From Christensenella sp. UBA1262 (GTDB lineage: Bacteria; Bacillota; Clostridia; Christensenellales; CAG-917): a stretch of 11,690 bases of DNA. Shown one piece after another: positions 1-7,550 of the stretch. The notes beneath the pieces were generated by a model. It worked only from the letters and a program-made list of their open reading frames with translations, ran no database searches and had not been told where the DNA came from. The DNA is taken from assembly GCA_002308215.1 (NCBI GenBank), contig DBVO01000010.1:9972-21661 (forward strand), written 5' to 3'. Each line of letters begins with the position of its first letter. Position 1 is the first letter of the stretch. The position numbers were made by a program, and so were the translations under genes.

Positions 1-126
1 CTTGAAGTTCTCAAGGATGTTGAGGGCATTAAAATAGTTAAACTTACCGCAAAAGATGTTGTGCGTCATGAACTCGTTACACGAATCATTAACGCATACG
101 AAAAATACGAAAATAAGAAAGATTAA
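1..126 (+). CDS. phoH: PhoH family protein, C-terminal end (partial)
   Basis: This is the last 41 codons of a gene that enters from the left edge, read in frame 1 and stopping at TAA 124-126. The translated end (GIKIVKLTAKDVVRHELVTR followed by a short helix and a lysine-rich tail) matches the typical C-terminus of PhoH/YlaK-type P-loop ATPases, where a 'V(R/K)LT-x-(K/R)DVVRH-x-LV' segment closes the protein. The Walker motifs lie outside the window, so the ATPase itself cannot be checked. PhoH-family proteins are thought to act in RNA metabolism, often next to ybeY. The position just upstream of a pgpH-like gene and ybeY is the usual Bacillota arrangement and supports the call. The gap to the next start is 27 bases. 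Confidence 0.8.
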   Translation, partial: LEVLKDVEGIKIVKLTAKDVVRHELVTRIINAYEKYENKKD

Positions 127-140
127 TGTTTTAACATTAA
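123..140. repeat. Perfect 8-bp inverted repeat at the phoH/pgpH junction
   Basis: TTAATGTT (123-130) and AACATTAA (133-140) are perfect reverse complements around a TT centre. The element overlaps the phoH stop codon and ends just before the pgpH ribosome binding site. As RNA it could form a 7-bp AT-rich stem with a 4-base loop. There is no U-tract, so it does not look like a terminator. Function is unknown. Confidence 0.4.
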
Positions 141-153
141 CTGGAGAATAAAG

Positions 154-1641
154 ATGATTGATGATATCAAAGATTTATCAAGAGTAGAGCGCGAGAAAAA
201 GCTTGCTAGGAAGAAATTTTCTAATTATATGGGCAAGACTTTTATGGCAGTTATTATTGCAAGTGTCGCGGTCACAGCGTTCACATTGTTTATTGTGAAT
301 GATTTTCTCAAGATGTTTACACTTGATAGAATATTCGTGACATTGGGCATTTTTGTGTCTATATCTGCTATCTTTGCACTGTTGCAGTTCGGTGTTTATA
401 GATATACCGAAAAACGTGGCTCAAGCATAAGAGATTTTTGGCTTACTACCATCATGACTGTCATTACATATATTGCAACGATGGCAGCTTGTACTTTGCT
501 TGATAACGTATATGCAATGCCAATTGCAGTTTCAACGTTAGTTCTTATTGAACTTATTGATAGGCGTACTGCAACTCTTTCTACGGCAGTTATTGGTATT
601 GTAATGCTTATTGCTTTTGGATTTGCAGATGGCAGCGTTGCCGTTAGCTTCCCAATGGTAGTATCAGCAATAATCTGTAACTCAATGGCCGCAGTGCTTA
701 TCAACTTCGTTGAACATAGACACTTTACGCGTCTTAAATTCTTGATTGTTGCAATGCTTTTGCCAATTTCAGTTCAACCATTAGTATTAGCACTTACTCT
801 CGCAAATGGTGATGTGTCAATTAACCTTTTGTGGAATGTTGTATGGAGTTATGGTGCAAACATCGCAGCAGCACTTGTATTTATGCCTTTGGTTGCAATC
901 TTTGAAGGTGCATTTAATATCGCAGATGACTTCAGACTTAATGAGCTTTGCAATTTGTCAAACCCACTACTTAAGCGTCTCGCAAGTGAAGCACCAGGCA
1001 CATTCAACCACTCACTCGTCGTTGGTAACCTTGCTGAGGCTTGTGCTTCTGCAATAGGTGAGAATCCAAACATGGCAAGATGCGCAGCATACTACCATGA
1101 TATTGGTAAACTTAAAGCTCCAATCTATTTCAGTGAAAACCAATCATCATACAACCCACATGATGAACTTATTCCAGAAGTTTCTGTTTCAATGATTACA
1201 TCACATACTTTGTTCGGTGAAATCCTTGCTAAACAAAACAGACTTCCTAAAGAAATCGTGGCTATTTGCCGTGAACACCATGGAACATCTCCAGTTGGTT
1301 ATTTCTATCGTAAAGCATTGACACTTAAAGAAGAGGGTGATCTTGCTGTTGATAAATACACATATGCTGGTCCAAAGCCTCAAACTAAGATTGCAGCTAT
1401 CATAATGATTGCAGATACAATCGAAGCAGCAATGCGTGCTTATATGCCAGATACAAAAGAAGAATATGAAGCAAGAATCAATAAACTTGTTGATGAAAAA
1501 CTTGAACTTCGTCAGTTTGACGAATGCCCAATCACAATGGGTGATATAGCTATCATCAAACAAACTATCATTGAAGTATTGCCATCTATTCATCATAGTC
1601 GTATCAATTACGATAAGAAGAAAAAAGGTTCCGCAAGATAA
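154..1641 (+). CDS. pgpH: Membrane HD-domain c-di-AMP phosphodiesterase, PgpH-like (short form)
   Basis: The 495-residue protein resembles the 7TM-HD family (PgpH/YqfF), which hydrolyses cyclic di-AMP at the inner face of the membrane. A cytoplasmic N-terminus of about 25 residues leads into hydrophobic segments spread over roughly residues 29-255. The cytoplasmic HD domain follows at about 275-480. Metal-binding residues visible are H286 (NHS), H315-D316 (YYHDIGK), H351 (SHTLFG), H375-H376 (REHHGT) and D421 (IADTIEAAMRA), so the catalytic site looks intact. Usual family members are about 700 residues and carry a large extracellular 7TMR-HDED domain between the first and second membrane segments; that domain is absent here. 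The start ATG has GGAG at 143-146 with a 7-base spacer. The gene sits directly before ybeY, the usual family context. The HD family is secure; the c-di-AMP substrate is inferred from homology. Confidence 0.88.
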   Translation: MIDDIKDLSRVEREKKLARKKFSNYMGKTFMAVIIASVAVTAFTLFIVNDFLKMFTLDRIFVTLGIFVSISAIFALLQFGVYRYTEKRGSSIRDFWLTTIMTVITYIATMAACTLLDNVYAMPIAVSTLVLIELIDRRTATLSTAVIGIVMLIAFGFADGSVAVSFPMVVSAIICNSMAAVLINFVEHRHFTRLKFLIVAMLLPISVQPLVLALTLANGDVSINLLWNVVWSYGANIAAALVFMPLVAIFEGAFNIADDFRLNELCNLSNPLLKRLASEAPGTFNHSLVVGNLAEACASAIGENPNMARCAAYYHDIGKLKAPIYFSENQSSYNPHDELIPEVSVSMITSHTLFGEILAKQNRLPKEIVAICREHHGTSPVGYFYRKALTLKEEGDLAVDKYTYAGPKPQTKIAAIIMIADTIEAAMRAYMPDTKEEYEARINKLVDEKLELRQFDECPITMGDIAIIKQTIIEVLPSIHHSRINYDKKKKGSAR

Positions 1642-2109
1642 ATGATAAGAATTTCAGGTGCAACTTGGCACGAAAAAAGTCTAATTAAAAAAGTTGAGAA
1701 GGCAACTTTTCGTCACTTGAATCAACAAGACTTTTTTGTCATTGATATGACAATTGTTGATGAAGCGACGATTAAGGACCTCAATTCATCTGCGCGTGGT
1801 GTTGATAAAGTGACAGATGTTTTGAGCTTTCCATGTTTTGATGGCCTTGAATTGCCAGTTGCAAAAGATAAGTTTTCATTTGATGACTATGACGGAAACA
1901 GAGTGCTTCTTGGCTCTATTATGATTTGCAGAAAACGTGCAGAAGAACAAGCTGTAGAATATGGTCATTCTGTAGATAGAGAAATAGGATTTCTCGCATG
2001 TCATGGTTTTTTGCATATACTTGGTTTTGATCATGTTGAACCAGAAGATGAAAAGATTATGATAGCCCATCAAAAAGCTATTATGGCGGATATAGGGCTT
2101 TCAAGATAA
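1642..2109 (+). CDS. ybeY: Endoribonuclease / rRNA maturation factor YbeY
   Basis: The 155-residue protein has the normal length for YbeY (UPF0054), a single-domain metalloprotein needed for 16S rRNA 3'-end maturation and ribosome quality control in the cytoplasm. The signature zinc-binding motif HGFLHILGFDH is complete, with H121, H125 and H131 as ligands. The upstream 'DKVTDVLSFP' strand is also characteristic. The start codon directly abuts the stop of the pgpH-like gene (TAAATG) and no ribosome binding site lies at the normal distance, so translation is probably coupled to the upstream gene. The next gene, era, encodes a partner in 30S assembly. Bacillus-type loci often carry dgkA and cdd between ybeY and era; here they are missing. 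Confidence 0.95.
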   Translation: MIRISGATWHEKSLIKKVEKATFRHLNQQDFFVIDMTIVDEATIKDLNSSARGVDKVTDVLSFPCFDGLELPVAKDKFSFDDYDGNRVLLGSIMICRKRAEEQAVEYGHSVDREIGFLACHGFLHILGFDHVEPEDEKIMIAHQKAIMADIGLSR

Positions 2110-2117
2110 AGGGAAAT

Positions 2118-3029
2118 ATGTACGAAAATTTTAGAAGTGGTTTTATATGTGTCGCAGGACTTGCTAATGCAGGCAAGTCAACTCTCACCAATGCACTTGT
2201 AGGTGAGAAGGTTTCTATTGTTTCTTGGCGACCACAAACAACCAGAAATAAGCTTCTTGGCATCATCAACAAAGATGATTATCAAATGGTTTTAATTGAT
2301 ACTCCGGGCATTCACAAAGTGCGCAATCATCTTGGTGAATACATGATGCAAGCAGTAGAGAAGAGCCTTAAGGATGTTGATGGCGTCTTATATGTTATCG
2401 ATGGAGCAAAAGGACTTCAAAAAGATGACTATGAATTTCTTGAGAAGAACGCAAAGAAAGTTCCTATTGTCGTAGCTTTAAATAAAGAAGATGCCATCAC
2501 AAAGGAAACTGTTTTTGCATCTCTTGAAAAACTTAGTGCAATAGAAGGTTTAAAAGCAGTGGTCCCAATTTCTGCTAAAAAAGAAGAAAACATAGAGCCA
2601 CTAGTCAAAGAATTAGTTGATCTCTTGCCATATGGTGTTCCAATGTATCCTACAGATATGTTTACAGACAGCACTATGCGTTTTATGGCAACAGAAATCA
2701 TTCGTGAAAAAGCATTATATCTTCTTGATAAAGAAGTTCCTTATGGCATTGGTGTTTACATCAATAAATTTGAGGAAAGAGAAGACAAGCCAATTTGTGA
2801 GATTGATGCTGATATTATCGTGGAAAAACAATCTCATAAAGCCATTGTTATAGGTAAGGGTGGCGAGATGCTTAAGCAAATTGCAACAAAAGCAAGAAAA
2901 GATCTTGAAGAAATGATTGGATCTCAAGTATTCTTGACACTCTATGTCCGAGTTAAAAATGAATGGCGTGACAATGATCTTGTTATGAAAGAACTCGGAT
3001 ATGATTTAAAAGCATTGAAGAAAGAGTAA
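2118..3029 (+). CDS. era: GTPase Era
   Basis: Era is a cytoplasmic GTPase that binds the 3' end of 16S rRNA and supports 30S subunit assembly. The 303-residue length is standard. GTPase motifs appear in order: G1 GLANAGKS (14-21), G2 around T41-T42 (QTTRNKLLGI), G3 DTPG (61-64), G4 NKED (122-125) and G5 SAK (152-154). The C-terminal KH domain shows GKGG at 246-249 followed by the usual helix. G1 differs from the common GRPNVGKS by lacking the proline, but all residues that contact the phosphate are present. The ribosome binding site AAAGGGA overlaps the ybeY stop and sits only a few bases before the ATG. Era and YbeY act in the same 16S maturation step, in keeping with their adjacency. Confidence 0.97.
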   Translation: MYENFRSGFICVAGLANAGKSTLTNALVGEKVSIVSWRPQTTRNKLLGIINKDDYQMVLIDTPGIHKVRNHLGEYMMQAVEKSLKDVDGVLYVIDGAKGLQKDDYEFLEKNAKKVPIVVALNKEDAITKETVFASLEKLSAIEGLKAVVPISAKKEENIEPLVKELVDLLPYGVPMYPTDMFTDSTMRFMATEIIREKALYLLDKEVPYGIGVYINKFEEREDKPICEIDADIIVEKQSHKAIVIGKGGEMLKQIATKARKDLEEMIGSQVFLTLYVRVKNEWRDNDLVMKELGYDLKALKKE

Positions 3030-3036
3030 AAGCAAG

Positions 3037-3738
3037 ATGGACGAACTCAAGACTAAAGCAATAGTTGTGCGTGCAGTTCCGTATCATGAAACGGATATGA
3101 TTGTCACACTTGTTTCTCTTGAATATGGCAAACTTACGGCAACAGCAAGGGGCTGCCTTAAGCCTAAGGCAAAGCTTCGCTATGCCGCAGAACCAATGAA
3201 CTTCGGTGATTATATGCTTAGCGGAAAAAGCGGCAGATATGTAATCACAGATTGTTCACAAATCGAGTCTTTCTCTACAATAACAAGCGATATAGACAAG
3301 TTTTATGCTGCATCATTAGCCCTTGAAGTGCTTTCAAAACTAACACCAGATGAGGCACAACCAAGAATGTTTTTGGATACACTCAAAACGCTTAATGATT
3401 TGGCATATTCAGCTAAGGACGTAGACGAAATTGTAACAGACTATTTGCTTACAGTACTTAAAGACAACGGAAGCGATCTTGATTTTTCTTGTTGCAATGT
3501 TTGCAAATGCGAAATAACAGGGGATGCATTTTTTGATGTTGCAGATGGTATTGTTTGTGAACATTGTAAAAACTTTGGTGCAATAAAAATAGATACTGTG
3601 TCTCGCGCTTATTTGAGCGGAGAAAATAGAAATATATCACATTCACTTAAAGCAAATGCAAATTTGCTTATAGCGGATATCATCTACACATTATTGGGGA
3701 CTAGAATTGGTTCTCATTACTTTGCGGAGCAATTATGA
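3037..3738 (+). CDS. recO: DNA repair protein RecO
   Basis: RecO loads RecA onto SSB-coated single-stranded DNA together with RecR in the RecF recombination pathway. The 233-residue protein begins with the OB-fold N-terminal domain (KTKAIVVRAVPYHETDMIVT, then 'YGKLTATARG', the most recognisable RecO segment). It carries a four-cysteine zinc site in the C-terminal half: C153-x2-C156 and C174-x2-C177, with extra cysteines at 152 and 158. Length and domain order are ordinary for Bacillota RecO. The gene follows era by 7 bases, the usual neighbour order, and has only a weak ribosome binding site, so coupling to era is likely. The stop overlaps the next start by 4 bases (ATGA). Confidence 0.93.
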   Translation: MDELKTKAIVVRAVPYHETDMIVTLVSLEYGKLTATARGCLKPKAKLRYAAEPMNFGDYMLSGKSGRYVITDCSQIESFSTITSDIDKFYAASLALEVLSKLTPDEAQPRMFLDTLKTLNDLAYSAKDVDEIVTDYLLTVLKDNGSDLDFSCCNVCKCEITGDAFFDVADGIVCEHCKNFGAIKIDTVSRAYLSGENRNISHSLKANANLLIADIIYTLLGTRIGSHYFAEQL

Positions 3739-5645
3739 AAAACGCAATTAGCAAAAAAATAATACTGACTATTGTGGCAATTTTAGTTGTCACAGTTTCT
3801 GTGTTCTCTTTGTTTGCCTGTCACAAAAAGGCAAAGGTTGTAACCATTGGTGATATTTTCTTGGATACTACAAGTCCAATTGAATTTACATCATATAAAA
3901 CAGAGTTTGTGCTTCCTGCTGGATTTGAAGTTTATACTTCTTCAACATCCTCATCTTCTGAAAGTGTAAATGCTGCTAGTGATGTAGGATACATTAAAGA
4001 TCTGGATGCTTTTGTTATAACAAAAGATAGTCTCCTTTCCATCATTAAGTGTGGGGACAATAGAACGTATATTGATGGTGGAGTAAAGGGCATGCTTTTC
4101 CCATTAAGTTTGGGCATTACAGCTGTAAGAGTTAAAAATGGCATTATAGTTTGTAAATTTTCAAATGGAGAAGCAGGAGCATTCGATTATAATGGCAATA
4201 CCCTTATTTCAAGAAAGAGAGTAAGCGGTGTTGGAACCAATAAAATTGACAAAGTTATTAAGATTCTTGACGGCAATCTTGTCGCAATAGCATCTTCTTT
4301 TGATGTTCAAGGGAAGAGCGGATACACATCTATTTATCGTACAACCACAACTGGAGATTTAAAAGATCGTGGCGAATTAGTTTGCCGTGTTAAGAATGCA
4401 TCCGATGATCTTTCTAAAGTAAATGGATTTGAAGGCAAATATGTTTCTGTTTGTGGAAACAGCGATGGCGAATATATGTTTGCTATACCTCAACATGCTG
4501 CAGACCCAGTTCAAAATCTCGATGGCGGGAATGGCTTCATCGCAAGCGAAAGCAACGATGACTACTATGTAGAAGTTACATACATTGGTGGCGGTGAATT
4601 TTTAATTCATGAAGACTGGACAGTTGAATCGGATGAAGAATATACATATTTTGATGGCAATGACTATTATGTGTTCAGACGTAAGATATATAATGCTTCA
4701 AACGATACACTCCGTAATTACTCAGGCAACAGCGATAAAGTTTTCTTGAAATTGACAAATCAATACTATGATTCTGAAAAGGTAGGCATTGATGTAAAGC
4801 AATACCTTAAAGAAGGCTATATGTATGCTGCTTATGGATTAAATATTGTTGATAAAGTTGGCCTTTATGACCAATATATTTTGGATAAGAATCTTAACAT
4901 AGTAATGTCACTTACGGGTAATTTTGGAACTTCAATTTCTGGACAAGAAAAAGATGAGATTAGTGTCTTTGATCTTATCATGACTGCATCAGATGGTAAC
5001 TATTATGTTCCATATCTTCCAAGCAAGGTTGCAGTATATACTGCAAATGGTGAAAAAGTAGGTGAGAATACAAATTATTCACTCAGATCACAAAATATTG
5101 CAAACAGTGTTATCATTGCATGCATCGAAGATCCAGATGGTTCAGATGAAGACATGTATACAATGTTTGATTTGAAGGGCAATGAATTAACATTCCAATA
5201 TACGCTTGAAAGTGGTCAAGTTAGAAACCAAAAGTATAACCAAATTGCAGCATTTAGAGGCTTCTATACTATAGCACAACGTCCAAATGATGATGGCGTA
5301 TCATCATATTATTTAATTGGACGAGATGGTGTTGAAGTTGAAAGAATGTCAGATGGTACGGAACCACTTGCGGATATTGCAACTACATCTTCAAAGACAG
5401 CTATTTTTAAGATTGGTTGCTATATGTTTAAGAAGCAATCAACAGATTCTGAAGGTAATACAGTTACACTATATGGCATAAAGAATTTCAATGCAAATTC
5501 TTCAAAGAATTTGATTATGGAAGCTTCTATGGAAACTGGTTCTATACTTTATGCTCCATCTTCTAGTCCAACAGATGTGTTTGTTTTTGAAAAGATCACT
5601 AGCGCAGATAGCACAGTGACATATGCTATTCACAGACTAATTTAA
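3735..5645 (+). CDS. Large lipoprotein of unknown function
   Basis: I do not recognise a family for this 636-residue protein. The N-terminus is a clear lipoprotein signal: positively charged MKNAISKK, a hydrophobic stretch at 9-27 and a lipobox SLFAC with the acylated cysteine at C29. It should therefore be anchored on the outer face of the cytoplasmic membrane. A serine-rich linker lies at about 69-77. The rest is rich in beta-prone, Tyr/Asp/Gly/Asn-containing segments. Loosely repeated units such as FDYNGN (about 149-154), YTANGEK (about 435-441), FDLKGNE (about 478-484) and GRDGVE (about 529-534) suggest a beta-propeller or WG-repeat-like fold; that is inference. No catalytic motif stands out. 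It overlaps recO by 4 bases and ends 1 base before the sua5-like gene, so it is built into the housekeeping operon and probably co-translated. Confidence 0.85.
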   Translation: MKNAISKKIILTIVAILVVTVSVFSLFACHKKAKVVTIGDIFLDTTSPIEFTSYKTEFVLPAGFEVYTSSTSSSSESVNAASDVGYIKDLDAFVITKDSLLSIIKCGDNRTYIDGGVKGMLFPLSLGITAVRVKNGIIVCKFSNGEAGAFDYNGNTLISRKRVSGVGTNKIDKVIKILDGNLVAIASSFDVQGKSGYTSIYRTTTTGDLKDRGELVCRVKNASDDLSKVNGFEGKYVSVCGNSDGEYMFAIPQHAADPVQNLDGGNGFIASESNDDYYVEVTYIGGGEFLIHEDWTVESDEEYTYFDGNDYYVFRRKIYNASNDTLRNYSGNSDKVFLKLTNQYYDSEKVGIDVKQYLKEGYMYAAYGLNIVDKVGLYDQYILDKNLNIVMSLTGNFGTSISGQEKDEISVFDLIMTASDGNYYVPYLPSKVAVYTANGEKVGENTNYSLRSQNIANSVIIACIEDPDGSDEDMYTMFDLKGNELTFQYTLESGQVRNQKYNQIAAFRGFYTIAQRPNDDGVSSYYLIGRDGVEVERMSDGTEPLADIATTSSKTAIFKIGCYMFKKQSTDSEGNTVTLYGIKNFNANSSKNLIMEASMETGSILYAPSSSPTDVFVFEKITSADSTVTYAIHRLI

Positions 5646-5646
5646 A

Positions 5647-6630
5647 ATGGAAACAAGAATTATCTCAGCAAAAGATGGAATTGATGAAGCTGCGTCACTC
5701 ATTTTGAGTGGCGAGCTTGTCGTTTTCCCAACTGAGACAGTTTATGGCCTCGGAGCTAATGCTTTTAATGAAGAGGCAGTTAAAAAGATTTTTGTTGCTA
5801 AGGGAAGGCCACAGGATAATCCTCTTATTGTACATATTTCAACACTTGAACAGGTAAGAGATATTGCAGTTGACATCCCAGAAGTTTTTTATGAATTGGC
5901 TAACAAATTTATGCCAGGTCCAATTACGCTAATACTAAAAAAAAGCAATAATATTCCATCTGTTGTTACAGCTGGTGGAGATACTGTTGGTATTCGTATG
6001 CCATCAAACGAGTGGGCAAGAAAACTTATTGAAAAAAGTGCTCCTTTAGCAGCTCCTTCGGCAAATCGTTCAAAACATATATCGCCAACAACAGCTAAAC
6101 ACGTTTATGACGACTTGAAAGGCGAAATACCATTGATACTTGATGATGGTGCGTGCAAGGTTGGAATAGAGTCTACCGTGCTTGATTTAACGTCTGAGAC
6201 GCCTACAATACTGCGTCCAGGGGCTATAACAGCAGAAATGCTTGTAGAAGTTCTTGGAGAAGTATTAGAAAATGGAAAAGTTATTAAAATTGCTAAAGCT
6301 CCAGGAATGAAATATACACACTATGCTCCAAAGGTTAAAACTGTGTGTGCAATATCAATAGATCATGCTGTTGCCGAATATGATAAGGTGAAGAATGAAG
6401 GGTTGCATCCAGTAATTGTAGCAAGAGACATTTATCGTGATGTTGTTTGCGAAAGGGATCAGATTTCTTTAGGAGTTACAATCGAAGATTATTCAAGAAA
6501 TATTTATGCAGCTTTGCATACAGCAGAAGAGAACTTCGACTATATAATAGTCGAGCAGCTTGATAATAAGGGACTCGCTGGGTCCATAATGAATAGAGTT
6601 GAAAAGGCATCGGGTGGTTTGAAAGTATGA
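5647..6630 (+). CDS. L-threonylcarbamoyladenylate synthase (TsaC/Sua5 family)
   Basis: The enzyme makes threonylcarbamoyl-AMP from threonine, bicarbonate and ATP, the first step of t6A formation at position 37 of ANN-decoding tRNAs. At 327 residues it is the long Sua5 form. The YrdC-like catalytic domain occupies about residues 5-205, with PTETVYGLGANA (28-39), KGRP (52-55), PSAN (137-140), ESTVLD (175-180) and RPG (190-192). A linker containing PGMKYTHYAP (about 217-226) leads to the smaller C-terminal Sua5 domain. The start lies 1 base after the upstream stop with no visible ribosome binding site, which points to translational coupling. The stop overlaps the next start (ATGA). The pairing with a YwlE-type phosphatase matches the Bacillus ywlC...ywlE neighbourhood. 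Confidence 0.95.
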   Translation: METRIISAKDGIDEAASLILSGELVVFPTETVYGLGANAFNEEAVKKIFVAKGRPQDNPLIVHISTLEQVRDIAVDIPEVFYELANKFMPGPITLILKKSNNIPSVVTAGGDTVGIRMPSNEWARKLIEKSAPLAAPSANRSKHISPTTAKHVYDDLKGEIPLILDDGACKVGIESTVLDLTSETPTILRPGAITAEMLVEVLGEVLENGKVIKIAKAPGMKYTHYAPKVKTVCAISIDHAVAEYDKVKNEGLHPVIVARDIYRDVVCERDQISLGVTIEDYSRNIYAALHTAEENFDYIIVEQLDNKGLAGSIMNRVEKASGGLKV

Positions 6631-7067
6631 AAGTTTTATTTGTTTGTACTGGGAATATGTGTCGTAGCCCGATGGCTTTTTTTATGTTAAAAGCAGAGCT
6701 TGCACAACGTAATATAGATGGCATTGAGGTGGATAGCGCAGGAACTATGCGTCATGAAAAACCAATGACAAAATTTGCCGCCAGCACTTTAGATAAGCAT
6801 AATATTGCACATGACAATAACATTTCAAAATTTGTAGATAAAAAGATTTATGATAGTTCAGACTTTATATTTGTCATGACTGAGGCGCATAGAATAATGC
6901 TTTCTGCATTATATGGCGCAAATGATAAGGTTATTGAGATGTCTAAATTTTTGGGACGTGAAGTTGCAGATCCTTATGGGCTCGGGGAAGATGCTTATGA
7001 GCAGACCTATAATGATTTGAAAGAAGCGATTCCTCAAATTGTGGATTTTTTAAAAAGCCAACAATAA
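6627..7067 (+). CDS. Low-molecular-weight protein phosphatase (YwlE-like; Arg or Tyr specificity unclear)
   Basis: This 146-residue cytoplasmic enzyme belongs to the LMW phosphatase family. The P-loop CTGNMCRS has the C-x5-R-S signature, with nucleophile C7 and phosphate-binding R13. The general acid is D115 in the DPYG motif. In B. subtilis and Geobacillus YwlE the residue corresponding to position 11 is threonine, which confers phosphoarginine specificity; tyrosine phosphatases usually carry isoleucine there. This protein has methionine, so substrate choice cannot be read from the motif. The genomic link to a Sua5 gene favours the YwlE (protein-arginine phosphatase) branch. The start overlaps the upstream stop by 4 bases. 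It is the last gene of the long operon; only a weak AT hairpin (7071-7087) follows. Confidence 0.92.
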   Translation: MKVLFVCTGNMCRSPMAFFMLKAELAQRNIDGIEVDSAGTMRHEKPMTKFAASTLDKHNIAHDNNISKFVDKKIYDSSDFIFVMTEAHRIMLSALYGANDKVIEMSKFLGREVADPYGLGEDAYEQTYNDLKEAIPQIVDFLKSQQ

Positions 7068-7122
7068 TTCAAAATAACTCTTATTTTTAATTCTATTATT
7101 TATACATATTTTTCAAAACCGC

Positions 7123-7151
7123 TTGCCAAAAGCAACTCATTATGCTAAAAT
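7123..7151 (+). promoter_or_regulatory. secG promoter (extended -10)
   Basis: TTGCCA (7123-7128) and TAAAAT (7146-7151) are separated by exactly 17 bases, and TGC directly before the -10 gives an extended -10. Transcription should start around 7158, leaving a short leader before the ribosome binding site. The in-frame ATG at 7142 lies inside this promoter and so cannot be the translation start. Confidence 0.75.
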
Positions 7152-7169
7152 CATTGAGTACAAAAATTT

Positions 7170-7174
7170 GGAGG
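7170..7174 (+). promoter_or_regulatory. Ribosome binding site GGAGG deciding the secG start
   Basis: A perfect GGAGG stands 6 bases upstream of ATG 7181. It selects that codon over the earlier in-frame ATG at 7142. Confidence 0.85.
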
Positions 7175-7180
7175 TCCAAT

Positions 7181-7492
7181 ATGTTGGATTCATTAAACGC
7201 ATTGCTTATAGCCGCAGAAACTGGCATTAAGTATGAGACACGACAAGCAGTCTTGCTTGCATTTGCTATTATGATGGTTGTCGCTTGCATCGGTATCATC
7301 GTTGTTATTATGTTGCAAAAAGGTACTGCTGATAATGTCAGTGCAGTTACGGGTGCACAACAACAAGATTCTTTCTATGGCAAAAACAAATCAAGAGATA
7401 AAGAGGGCATCCTCAAAAAGGTTACACTTGGACTCTTCGTATTCATTTTGGTTTGTGCAGTCATCTGCTTCATCGTTGGTATCGTTGACTAA
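7181..7492 (+). CDS. secG: Preprotein translocase subunit SecG
   Basis: SecG is the small, non-essential membrane subunit of the SecYEG channel and aids SecA-driven export. From ATG 7181 the protein has 103 residues. It shows two membrane segments, about residues 22-47 and 80-102, joined by the typical polar loop. The first segment ends in the family hallmark 'VIMLQKGTADNVSAVTG', followed by a 'FYGKNKSRDKEGILKKVT' loop. The N-terminus before the first membrane segment is about 20 residues, longer than in most SecG proteins. It is a single-gene unit with its own promoter, ribosome binding site and terminator. Position just before smpB resembles the common Bacillota cluster secG-(est)-rnr-smpB, here with rnr missing. 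Confidence 0.92.
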   Translation: MLDSLNALLIAAETGIKYETRQAVLLAFAIMMVVACIGIIVVIMLQKGTADNVSAVTGAQQQDSFYGKNKSRDKEGILKKVTLGLFVFILVCAVICFIVGIVD

Positions 7493-7510
7493 TAGAAAAA
7501 ATTAAAGTTG

Positions 7511-7540
7511 GGCATCCCGAGAGGGATGCCTTTTATTTTA
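7511..7540 (+). terminator. Intrinsic terminator of secG
   Basis: GGCATCCC (7511-7518) and GGGATGCC (7523-7530) form a perfect 8-bp stem closed by a GAGA tetraloop, followed by a T-rich run at 7531-7540. It lies 18 bases after the secG stop and separates secG from the smpB promoter. Confidence 0.93.
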
Positions 7541-7550
7541 CTCTAAATAA

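Noticed and set aside
1201..1596. Minus-strand frame of 131 codons antisense to the HD domain of the pgpH-like gene.
   Set aside because: Its translation is rich in Cys, Phe, His and Ile in a way typical of antisense reading, and the plus strand encodes a conserved catalytic domain.
7071..7087. AAAATAA and TTATTTT form a perfect 7-bp stem with a CTC loop, followed by a T-rich stretch, after the phosphatase gene.
   Set aside because: The stem is AT-only and thus weak, in a very AT-rich gap where such pairs are expected by chance. It may contribute to ending the long operon, but I cannot support it as a terminator.
7142..7180. Thirteen-residue N-terminal extension of SecG from ATG 7142.
   Set aside because: This ATG lies within the promoter -10 region, while ATG 7181 has a perfect GGAGG at correct spacing.
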